11,952 nt of DNA from Candidatus Odyssella thessalonicensis. Its GTDB lineage: Bacteria > Pseudomonadota > Alphaproteobacteria > Bin65. A program made the translations under genes and the position numbers. The notes under the pieces were generated by a model. The model was not told the origin of the DNA, made no database searches, and worked only from the letters and a program-made list of their open reading frames with translations. The number at the start of each line of letters is the position of its first letter. The first letter of the stretch is position 1. Of this stretch, positions 6,218 through 11,952 are shown piece after piece. The stretch covers positions 1-11,952 of the forward strand of contig SBBV01000078.1 in NCBI GenBank assembly GCA_005240015.1. Reading direction: 5' to 3'.

Positions 6218-7249
6218 ATGGCGCATTGGGTGCCTGCGATCCTCGCGTTCGTGCTGCCGCTCGTCGCTACCGCGCTGGGCGTACGGCTGATCATGCCGTG
6301 GCTGACCGCGCGCGCGGTCCTCGACCGTCCCAATGCGCGCAGCTCGCACCAGACGCCCACGCCGCGCGGCGCCGGCATCGTGGTGGTGATCGTGATCGTG
6401 GCCGCGCTCTGGGCGATTCAGATCGCCGCCGGCGCGCCGCTCTGGCGCCTCGCCGTCCTGACGGCGGCGGTGGCGGCGCTCGCGGCGGTTTCGTGGCTCG
6501 ATGACCGCCGCGGCGCCGACTGGCGCCTTCGCCTTCTATTGCAGGTCGTCGCGGTCTCCGCCGGCCTCGTCGCGATCGGCATCGAACCGCTCGCCGCACG
6601 CCTCGGCGCCCCCCCCTGGCTCGTCGGCATACCGCTGGCGCTCGGCTGGATGTGGTTCGTGAACCTCTACAATTTCATGGACGGCATCGACGGCATCACC
6701 GGCGTCGAGACCGCATGCATCGGCGTCGGCCTGGTGGCGCTGGCGGTGGTGACCTTGGGCTCGGTCGCCGGCCAAGGTCTTGCCGGCCTGGCCCTGGCCG
6801 GCGCCGCCGTCGGCTTCCTCATCTGGAACTGGCATCCGGCGCGGATTTTTCTCGGCGACGTCGGCAGCGTGCCGCTCGGCTATATCGTGGGCGGGCTCCT
6901 GATCCAGGCGGTCGTCGCGGGCCAATGGGCGGCGGCGCTGATCCTGCCGCTCTACTATCTCGCCGATGCCACCATCGTCCTTTTCGTCCGCGCGTTGGGC
7001 GGCCAGCGGCTCTGGGAGGCGCACAAGAGCCACTTCTACCAGCGCGCCCAGCAGGGCGGCCTCTCCCACGGCCAAGTTTCGCTGGCGATCGGGCTGCTCA
7101 ACATCGTGCTGATCGCGCTCGCCACTGGCGCCGGCCTTGGCTGGTCCTGGGCCGCGCTGGCGGTGGCGACGCTTGCCGTCGCCACGCTGCTGGCCTTCTT
7201 CGCCACCCGCGGCCGTGCCCTCGCGGTTACGAAAAATCCCGCCGGATGA
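6218..7249 (+). CDS. WecA/WbpL-type undecaprenyl-phosphate sugar-1-phosphate transferase
   Basis: This 343-residue polytopic membrane enzyme of the MraY/WecA (glycosyltransferase 4) superfamily moves a HexNAc-1-phosphate from its UDP donor onto undecaprenyl phosphate, the first committed step of O-antigen or similar glycan assembly at the cytoplasmic face. Visible family motifs are WLDD (Asp95-Asp96), NLYNFMDGIDGI (residues 149-160, with Asp155 and Asp158), FLGDVGSVPLG (Asp214) and the terminal loop HKSHFYQR (His269, His272). About ten hydrophobic segments fill the rest. ATG 6218 gives the normal N-terminus (MAHWVPAILAFVLP followed by DRPNARSSHQTPTPRGAG); the frame runs open further upstream but those codons are not family-like. 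The Shine-Dalgarno is weak. The length and the WbpM-like neighbour point to WbpL/WecA rather than MraY. I give no symbol because the donor sugar is unknown. Confidence 0.9.
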   Translation: MAHWVPAILAFVLPLVATALGVRLIMPWLTARAVLDRPNARSSHQTPTPRGAGIVVVIVIVAALWAIQIAAGAPLWRLAVLTAAVAALAAVSWLDDRRGADWRLRLLLQVVAVSAGLVAIGIEPLAARLGAPPWLVGIPLALGWMWFVNLYNFMDGIDGITGVETACIGVGLVALAVVTLGSVAGQGLAGLALAGAAVGFLIWNWHPARIFLGDVGSVPLGYIVGGLLIQAVVAGQWAAALILPLYYLADATIVLFVRALGGQRLWEAHKSHFYQRAQQGGLSHGQVSLAIGLLNIVLIALATGAGLGWSWAALAVATLAVATLLAFFATRGRALAVTKNPAG

Positions 7250-7254
7250 AGCGC

Positions 7255-7282
7255 TTGGGCCGGCGGCGCGGCATGCTAGAAT
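7255..7282 (+). promoter_or_regulatory. Possible promoter for the dehydratase gene
   Basis: TTGGGC (7255-7260) and TAGAAT (7277-7282) lie 16 bases apart. The -10 matches TATAAT at five of six positions and the -35 only at TTG. The -10 sits in a small hairpin (gcggcat 7268-7274, atgccgc 7281-7287). It would give a leader carrying the small ORF at 7317. Weak evidence by eye. Confidence 0.25.
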
Positions 7283-7316
7283 GCCGCCATCCACCCGCGA
7301 CCTCGGAGGGGCACGC

Positions 7317-7358
7317 ATGACGGTTCTTGGCAGCACGGCCGCCGCGCGGACGCGCTGA
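7317..7358 (+). CDS. Possible 13-codon leader peptide upstream of the dehydratase
   Basis: The small frame MTVLGSTAAARTR ends at TGA 7356-7358. It has the best ribosome site in this region: GGAGGGG begins at 7305, a normal distance before ATG 7317. Its 3' end overlaps a 9-bp-stem hairpin at 7340-7368, and it ends 17 bases before the ATG of the large dehydratase gene, which has no visible Shine-Dalgarno of its own. This layout would suit translational coupling or attenuation. Such a short frame could also be chance, and no homology can be judged at this size. Confidence 0.35.
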   Translation: MTVLGSTAAARTR

Positions 7359-7368
7359 GCGCGCGGCG
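7340..7368 (+). promoter_or_regulatory. GC-rich hairpin just before the dehydratase start
   Basis: cgccgcgcg (7340-7348), loop of 11, cgcgcggcg (7360-7368) form a perfect 9-bp stem ending 7 bases before ATG 7376. It lies where a Shine-Dalgarno should be, so it should hinder initiation unless a ribosome on the 13-codon frame melts it. It has no T run, so a terminator is unlikely. The regulatory role is inferred. Confidence 0.4.
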
Positions 7369-7375
7369 CGGGTTA

Positions 7376-9310
7376 ATGCAGCACCTGATCCGCTCGCCCC
7401 AGGCCTTCGTCGCCCTCGCCCACGACGTGGTGATGGCGGCGATTTCGTTCGTCGTGGCGCTCTATCTGCGCCTGGGCGGCGTGGATTTCGCCGAATACGC
7501 GACGCGGCTGCTGCCGAGCAGCCTGCCGGTCTTCGTCGCCTGCTGCGCGCTGGTCTTCGCCGCGATGGGTCTCTACCGCGGCATCTGGCGCTACGCCTCG
7601 CTCAACGACGTGATCGCCATCGTCAAGGCGACGGCCATCGCCATCCTCATCTTCGTGCCGCTGCAGTTCCTGTTGACGCGCCTCGAGGACCTGCCGCGCT
7701 CGCAGATCGTCATCAACTGGCTGGTGCTGGTGGCGTTGCTCACCGGCCCGCGCGTCGCCTATCGCATCCTGCGCGACCGCCGCCTCGACTACGTGCTGAA
7801 GCGCGACCGCGGGCGCAGCATCCCGGTGCTTCTCTACGGCGCCGGCGACGAGGCCGAGCTCTTCATCCGCGCGCTCGCGCGCCAGCCGACCACGCCCTAC
7901 GAGGCCGTCGGCATCCTCGCGCGCAAGGACACGCGCGTCGGCCGCCGCATCCACGGCGTCGACGTCTACGGCACCGACGACGAGATGGCCGAGGTGGCGG
8001 CGAAGCTGCAGCGGCGCGGCAAGCGGCCGAGGCGCCTCATCGTCACGATTCCCGATATCGACGGCGAGCGGCTGCGTGCGCTGTTCGAGCGCGCCGACGC
8101 GCTCGGCATGACGGTGGCGCGGGTGCCGCGGGCCACCGATTTCCGCGAGGGCACCACCGACAACATTGAGCTCCGGCCGATCGCGATCGAGGACCTGCTC
8201 GGCCGGCCGCAGACCGTGCTCGACCGGCCGGCGATGCAGGCGCTGTGCGCCGGCAAGCGCGTGCTCGTCACCGGCGCCGGCGGCTCGATCGGCAGCGAGC
8301 TCGTGCGGCAGATCTCCGATTTCGGGCCGGCGCGCCTCGCGCTGCTCGATTCTTCCGAATACCAGCTCTACGAGATCGACCTCGAGCTTTCGCGCCGCCA
8401 TGCCGCGCTGCCACGCGCGGCGCTGCTCGCCGACGTGCGCGATGCGCGGCGCATCAACGCGCTCGTCGCCGCCGAGCAGCCCGAGATCGTGTTCCATGCC
8501 GCCGCGCTCAAGCACGTGCCGATGGTGGAAGCGCATCCCGACGAGGGTGTGCTCACCAACGCGATCGGCACGCGCATCGTGGCCGACGCCGCGGTCAAGC
8601 ACGGCGTCGCCTCGATGGTCGTGATCTCGACCGACAAGGCCGTGAACCCCACCAGCGTGATGGGCGCATCGAAGCGCTTGGCCGAGCAGTATTGCCAGGC
8701 GCTCGACCTCGCCGAGGCGAAGAAGCCGAGCGCGGGCACGCATTTCGTCATCGTGCGCTTCGGCAACGTGCTGGGCTCGACCGGCTCGGTGGTGCCCCTC
8801 TTCCAGAGGCAGCTCGCCGAGGGCGGGCCGCTCACGGTCACGCATCCCGAGGTCGACCGCTTTTTCATGACCGTGCGCGAGGCGGTGGAGCTCGTGCTGA
8901 TGGCCTCGGCCGTCGGCACCGGGGACCGGCGCTTCAGCGGCAAGGTGTTCGTGCTCGACATGGGCCAGCCGGTGAAGATCGTCGAGCTCGCGCGCCAGAT
9001 GATCCGCCTCGCCGGCAAAACGCCCGAGCGCGACATCAAGATCGCGTTCACCGGCCTGCGCCCCGGGGAGAAGCTGCGCGAGGAGCTGCTGCACCAGCAG
9101 GAAGACCTCGTCCCGACCGGCGCCAAGTCGATCCTGCTCGCGAGCCCGCGCACCTCGGACGTGAAGCTCTTGGCGCGCGCCTTTGACGACATGGAGCGCC
9201 ATGCCCGCGCCGGCGCCACGGCCGAGGCGCTGGCCCTGTTGAAACATCTCGTCCCGGAATACCGCCCCACCGCCAACGGCGCCGCCGACGAGAGTGCGAC
9301 GGCCAACTGA
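7376..9310 (+). CDS. WbpM/CapD-type UDP-GlcNAc 4,6-dehydratase, membrane-bound
   Basis: This 644-residue inner-membrane nucleotide-sugar dehydratase (polysaccharide biosynthesis protein CapD/WbpM/PglF family) makes a 4-keto-6-deoxy sugar for later trimming, typically UDP-GlcNAc to the precursor of bacillosamine, QuiNAc or FucNAc. The first 130 or so residues contain about four TM segments. A first Rossmann-like domain begins at about 152 (IPVLLYGAGDEAELFIRAL). The catalytic extended-SDR domain starts with TGAGGSIG (299-306). The active-site run STDKAVNPTSVMGASKR (418-434) shows Asp420-Lys421 and Met429 in place of the usual SDR Tyr, with Lys433, as in the large membrane members of the family. 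Length is typical. It follows the WbpL-like gene, a pairing known from O-antigen loci. ATG 7376 lacks a clear Shine-Dalgarno; see the leader frame just upstream. Confidence 0.92.
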   Translation: MQHLIRSPQAFVALAHDVVMAAISFVVALYLRLGGVDFAEYATRLLPSSLPVFVACCALVFAAMGLYRGIWRYASLNDVIAIVKATAIAILIFVPLQFLLTRLEDLPRSQIVINWLVLVALLTGPRVAYRILRDRRLDYVLKRDRGRSIPVLLYGAGDEAELFIRALARQPTTPYEAVGILARKDTRVGRRIHGVDVYGTDDEMAEVAAKLQRRGKRPRRLIVTIPDIDGERLRALFERADALGMTVARVPRATDFREGTTDNIELRPIAIEDLLGRPQTVLDRPAMQALCAGKRVLVTGAGGSIGSELVRQISDFGPARLALLDSSEYQLYEIDLELSRRHAALPRAALLADVRDARRINALVAAEQPEIVFHAAALKHVPMVEAHPDEGVLTNAIGTRIVADAAVKHGVASMVVISTDKAVNPTSVMGASKRLAEQYCQALDLAEAKKPSAGTHFVIVRFGNVLGSTGSVVPLFQRQLAEGGPLTVTHPEVDRFFMTVREAVELVLMASAVGTGDRRFSGKVFVLDMGQPVKIVELARQMIRLAGKTPERDIKIAFTGLRPGEKLREELLHQQEDLVPTGAKSILLASPRTSDVKLLARAFDDMERHARAGATAEALALLKHLVPEYRPTANGAADESATAN

Positions 9311-9370
9311 GCCGCTGCAATCTGCGGGCTTGATCGCCTGCGGCCATTGCGAGAAAAGCCAGGACACAAT

Positions 9371-9476
9371 TTGTCGTCCCCGCGAAAGCGGGGACCCATG
9401 TCGCCACCGCAAACGCTGTTCGATTGCTCGCAAGGCGTCGACGCCGTGTGGGTCTCCGCTTGCGCGGGGACGACAA
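9371..9476. repeat. REP-like element: two inverted palindromic units
   Basis: The left unit has a perfect 8-bp stem gtccccgc-GAAA-gcggggac (9376-9395). The right unit is gtctccgc-ttgc-gcggggac (9452-9471) with one G-T pair. The units are near-perfect inverted copies of each other (tgtcgtccccgcg on the left, cgcggggacgaca on the right), about 50 bp apart. This is the common proteobacterial intergenic GTCGTCCCCGCG / GCGGGGACCCA palindrome type. It fills most of the 184-bp gap between the dehydratase and purH. It could act as a transcription attenuator or mRNA stabiliser, or be a non-autonomous element moved by a RAYT-like transposase elsewhere. A 64-codon frame across it is an artefact of the repeat. 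Confidence 0.75.
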
Positions 9477-9494
9477 TCTGATTGGTGAACTGCG

Positions 9495-11072
9495 ATGCCG
9501 ACCGCCACACCCGTCCGCCGCGCCCTCGTCTCGGTCTCGGACAAGACCGGGCTCGCGGAGCTGGGAAAATTCCTCGCCGCGCGCGGGGTCGAGATTCTCT
9601 CGACCGGCGGCTCGGCCAAGGCGCTGCGTGAGGCGGGCGTGCCGGTGGCCGAAGTCTCCGACTACACCGGCTTTCCCGAGATGATGGATGGGCGCGTGAA
9701 GACGCTGCAGCCCAAGATCCATGGCGGCCTCCTGGCGCGGCGCGATACGCCGGGCCATGTCGAGGCCATGCAGAAGCACGGCATCAAGCCGATCGACCTT
9801 GTCGTGATCAACCTCTACCCGTTCGAGGCGACGGTGGCGAAGGGCGCCGGCTTCGAGGAGTGCATCGAGAACATCGACATCGGCGGGCCGGCACTGATCC
9901 GCGCCGCCGCCAAGAACCACGACTTCGTCGCCGTGGTCACCGAGCCCGCCGACTACGCGGCGCTCATCGACGACATCAAGGCCAACAACGGCGCGGTCAG
10001 CGCCGATTTGAGGAAGCGCCTCGCCGCTTCCGCCTACGCGCGCACCGGCGCCTATGACGCGGCGATCTCGCAATGGTTCGCGCGCCAGCTCGGCGACGAG
10101 TTCCCGCACCGGCTCGTGCTCGGCGGCGTGCGGCGGCAAGCATTGCGCTACGGCGAGAACCCGCATCAGCGCGCAGCGTTCTACACCGATGGCAGCAACC
10201 GGCCGGGCATCGCGACCGCGACGCAGGTGCAGGGCAAGGAGCTTTCGTTCAACAATTTGAACGACGCCGATGCGGCCTACGAGCTCGTCGCCGAGTTCGA
10301 GCGGCCCGCGATCGTGATCGTCAAGCACGCCAATCCGTGCGGCGTCGCCACCGCCGACAGCTGCGCCGACGCCTGGGACAAGGCGCTCGCCTGCGATCCG
10401 GTGAGCGCCTTCGGCGGCATCATCGCGCTCAACCGCACGCTTGACGGTGCCGCCGCGGCGAAGATCGCAGAGATCTTCTCCGAGGTGATCATCGCACCCG
10501 ATGCCGACGACGCCGCCAAGGCCGTGCTCGCGAAGAAGAAGAACCTGCGCCTCTTGCTCACCGGCCGCATGCCCGACCCCAAGGACGAGGGTTGGGTGAT
10601 CCGCTCGCTCTCGGGCGGCTACCTCGTGCAGAGCCGCGACCGATCCGTGATCGAGGGCGAGCTCAAAGTCGTGACCAAGCGCGTGCCGACCAAGACCGAG
10701 CTTGCCGACTTGATGTTCGCGTTCACGGTCTGCAAGCACGTGAAATCGAACGCCATCGTCTACGCGAAGGACCGCGCCACGGTCGGCATCGGCGCCGGCC
10801 AGATGAGCCGGGTCGATTCGGCGCGCATCGCGGTGTGGAAGGCGGCGGAGGCCGCGAAAGCCGCGGGCAAGACCGCGAACCCCGTGCAGGGCTCGGTCGT
10901 GGCGTCCGACGCGTTCTTCCCGTTCGCCGACGGCCTACTGGCCGCCGCCGAGGCCGGTGCCACCGCCGTGATCCAACCTGGCGGCTCGGTGCGCGACGAC
11001 GAGGTGATCAAGGCCGCCGACGACAGGGGCTTGGCCATGGTATTCACCGGCCAGCGGCATTTCCGGCATTGA
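9495..11072 (+). CDS. purH: Bifunctional AICAR formyltransferase / IMP cyclohydrolase PurH
   Basis: This 525-residue cytosolic enzyme catalyses the last two steps of de novo purine synthesis: 10-formyl-THF-dependent formylation of AICAR, then ring closure to IMP. The N-terminal MGS-like cyclohydrolase domain (about 1-200) shows [34 protein letters not shown] and [17 protein letters not shown]. The AICAR transformylase domain follows with [14 protein letters not shown], the catalytic Lys277-His278 in [22 protein letters not shown], the segment [21 protein letters not shown] and the C-terminal FTGQRHFRH. All are intact and the length is standard for the family. ATG 9495 gives the canonical N-terminus [12 protein letters not shown]; ggtga at 9484-9488 may serve as ribosome site. 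A REP-like element separates it from the polysaccharide genes, so it is probably its own transcription unit. Confidence 0.97.
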   Translation: MPTATPVRRALVSVSDKTGLAELGKFLAARGVEILSTGGSAKALREAGVPVAEVSDYTGFPEMMDGRVKTLQPKIHGGLLARRDTPGHVEAMQKHGIKPIDLVVINLYPFEATVAKGAGFEECIENIDIGGPALIRAAAKNHDFVAVVTEPADYAALIDDIKANNGAVSADLRKRLAASAYARTGAYDAAISQWFARQLGDEFPHRLVLGGVRRQALRYGENPHQRAAFYTDGSNRPGIATATQVQGKELSFNNLNDADAAYELVAEFERPAIVIVKHANPCGVATADSCADAWDKALACDPVSAFGGIIALNRTLDGAAAAKIAEIFSEVIIAPDADDAAKAVLAKKKNLRLLLTGRMPDPKDEGWVIRSLSGGYLVQSRDRSVIEGELKVVTKRVPTKTELADLMFAFTVCKHVKSNAIVYAKDRATVGIGAGQMSRVDSARIAVWKAAEAAKAAGKTANPVQGSVVASDAFFPFADGLLAAAEAGATAVIQPGGSVRDDEVIKAADDRGLAMVFTGQRHFRH

Positions 11073-11087
11073 CCCACGCGGTGGGTC
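11071..11087 (+). terminator. Hairpin overlapping the purH stop codon
   Basis: gacccac (11071-11077), loop gcg, gtgggtc (11081-11087) is a perfect 7-bp stem that begins within the TGA stop of purH (11070-11072). Cytosines rather than a T run follow, so it is at best a non-canonical terminator or 3'-end stabiliser. Confidence 0.4.
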
Positions 11088-11165
11088 CCCGACCCGCCCC
11101 GGATAGTCAATGTTTCTCCTCCTCGGCGACGGCCTTAGACTTTCGGCCCGCAAGACCCCGTCCCT

Positions 11166-11170
11166 GAGGA
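11166..11170 (+). promoter_or_regulatory. Ribosome binding site of mscL
   Basis: GAGGA eight bases before ATG 11179 fixes this start over the in-frame ATG at 11110, which would add 23 residues unlike any MscL N-terminus. Confidence 0.7.
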
Positions 11171-11178
11171 GCCCTCCC

Positions 11179-11592
11179 ATGCCACTCTCCATCGCCAAGG
11201 AATTCCGCGACTTCATCAACCGCGGCAACGTCGTCGATCTTGCCGTGGGCGTCGTCATCGGCGCCGCGTTCGGCAAGATTGTGGCCTCCTTCGTCAGCGA
11301 CGTCTTGATGCCGCCGATCGGCCTGCTGCTTGGCGGAATCGATTTCTCCTACATCGCGGTCACGCTGAAATCCGCCACGGGCGGCGATCCCAAGACGGCG
11401 GTGGTGCTCAAGATCGGCACGTTCATCAACGTCATCATCGATTTCATCATCGTGGCGTTCGCGATCTTCCTGGTGGTGAAGGGCTTCAACCGCCTGCGCC
11501 GGAAAGAGGCGGAGAAGTCGGCCGCCCCGCCGGCACCCTCCGAGGAGCAGAAGCTGCTCGCCGAGATTCGCGACATCCTGAAGGCGAAGTAG
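11179..11592 (+). CDS. mscL: Large-conductance mechanosensitive channel MscL
   Basis: This 137-residue inner-membrane channel subunit forms homopentamers that open under membrane tension and release solutes during hypo-osmotic shock. The sequence shows the N-terminal amphipathic helix ([18 protein letters not shown]) and TM1 with the pore-lining Gly/Ala pattern [18 protein letters not shown], then the conserved [12 protein letters not shown]. After the periplasmic loop comes TM2 ([17 protein letters not shown]), then the basic cluster RLRRKE and a cytoplasmic helix ending [16 protein letters not shown]. Length is normal for the family. The 106-bp gap after purH has a hairpin but no clear promoter. 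Osmotic stress control is typical for the family but is not visible here. Confidence 0.97.
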   Translation: MPLSIAKEFRDFINRGNVVDLAVGVVIGAAFGKIVASFVSDVLMPPIGLLLGGIDFSYIAVTLKSATGGDPKTAVVLKIGTFINVIIDFIIVAFAIFLVVKGFNRLRRKEAEKSAAPPAPSEEQKLLAEIRDILKAK

Positions 11593-11598
11593 CTGTTT

Positions 11599-11706
11599 TG
11601 TGGGACCACGGGCCTTCAGGCCCGGTCGCTGGCTGCGCCAGCTTCGAGGCTTCGCCTGTAAGGTCGCGAAGCGACCGTCGCGCGCCTGGAGGCGCGCGGT
11701 CCCACA
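11599..11706. repeat. Cluster of five small palindromes bounded by 9-bp inverted ends
   Basis: The outer ends are tgtgggacc (11599-11607) and ggtcccaca (11698-11706). Between them lie in order cgggcc-ttca-ggcccg (11609-11624), gctggc-tgc-gccagc (11628-11642), aggc-ttc-gcct (11647-11657), ggtcgc-gaa-gcgacc (11662-11676) and gcgcgcc-tgga-ggcgcgc (11680-11697). Every stem is perfect. It fills the gap between convergent genes, starting 7 bases after the mscL stop and ending 6 bases before the end of the - strand gene. It could end transcription from both sides. The layout fits a REP or MITE-like intergenic element; a partial relative lies at 6133-6151. Short frames that read through it are artefacts. 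Confidence 0.7.
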
Positions 11707-11712
11707 GTGCGT

Positions 11713-11952
11713 CTACGTGCTCTGCCGCCGGACCATGTCCTTCCACGCCGCCTTCGAGCCGAGCCCCTTGCTGTGGAAATAGACGAGGCGGGCGAGTGCC
11801 TGCATCGGCGCGGTGGCGAGCATGGTGTTGAACAGCCAGTCGGGCGGGCCCACGTCGAGCATGCGGCGCAGCCAGCGCTTGATGCGGAACTTCGGATAGT
11901 GGCGCGGCAGCGCCAGCGCCGGATCGGGCGCGCGGCCGGCCAAGTGATCGGC
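11713..11952 (-). CDS. Unrecognised protein, C-terminal 79 residues only
   Basis: On the - strand, 79 codons run open from the window edge to TAG at 11713-11715. The sequence reads ADHLAGRAPDPALALPRHYP, then KFRIKRWLRRMLDVGPPDW, LFNTMLATAPMQALARLVYF and HSKGLGSKAAWKDMVRRQST. It is basic and rich in Trp, Arg and Leu, with a mildly hydrophobic middle (WLFNTMLATAPMQALARLVYF) that could be a buried or membrane-associated helix. A TTG at 11941-11943 could be read as a start, but the frame is open to the edge and the protein most likely begins outside. I do not recognise the family. It is convergent with mscL. Codon use (mostly G or C in third position) fits a real gene. Confidence 0.6.
   Translation of the reverse strand, partial: ADHLAGRAPDPALALPRHYPKFRIKRWLRRMLDVGPPDWLFNTMLATAPMQALARLVYFHSKGLGSKAAWKDMVRRQST

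Noticed and set aside
9371..9476. CRISPR-like repeat-spacer pattern
   Set aside because: Only two units, in opposite orientation, with internal palindromes; this is REP-like, not a direct-repeat array.
9294..9488. 64-codon frame over the gap before purH
   Set aside because: Its peptide (RPRESGDP, SPLARGRQ) is the typical translation of the REP-like palindromes, not a protein.
11097..11178. Promoter for mscL (TAGACT-like -10 in the gap)
   Set aside because: No -35 at a reasonable distance could be found by eye.
11598..11831. Short + strand frames after mscL
   Set aside because: They read through the palindrome cluster and the antisense of the - strand gene; no ribosome site or domain.

Overview
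The window is GC-rich chromosomal DNA (about two thirds G+C by eye), most likely from an alphaproteobacterium. That assignment rests on the PleC/PdhS-like histidine kinase cores, on CtrA-like TTAA boxes and GANTC sites in the gaps before the kinases, and on the codon bias. I cannot name a genus. Genes are dense, nearly all on the + strand, and no gene-free stretch exceeds 300 bases. I see no rRNA, tRNA, CRISPR, insertion sequence or recombinase.

Layout: (1) The left edge holds the C-terminal half of a family-4 (GT-B) glycosyltransferase. Its preceding 90 bp lie in inverted orientation between perfect 15-bp inverted repeats. (2) From 708 to 6075 lie three tandem paralogous membrane histidine kinases. 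Each has TM1, a periplasmic double-Cache-like sensor, TM2 and a kinase core. The first two share one kinase core and the third carries a different, phytochrome-kinase-like core. None has a response regulator beside it in this window. (3) From 6218 to 9310 lie a WecA/WbpL-type polyprenyl-phosphate sugar-1-phosphate transferase and a WbpM/CapD-type nucleotide-sugar 4,6-dehydratase. These are classical steps in starting O-antigen or other surface polysaccharide synthesis. (4) A REP-like inverted pair separates these from purH (9495-11072), which is followed by mscL (11179-11592). (5) A five-hairpin palindrome cluster lies between mscL and a convergent, unrecognised partial gene on the - strand at the right edge.

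How they fit: the glycosyltransferase, the WbpL-like transferase and the WbpM-like dehydratase suggest the edge of a surface-polysaccharide locus, with the kinase trio set inside it. The most striking points are the inverted segment, which would remove the donor-binding motif and introduce a stop codon; the kinase trio with a swapped output core, upstream CtrA-like boxes and ClpXP-degron-like C-termini; and the 13-codon leader ORF with a hairpin in front of the dehydratase. purH and mscL look like ordinary housekeeping genes.
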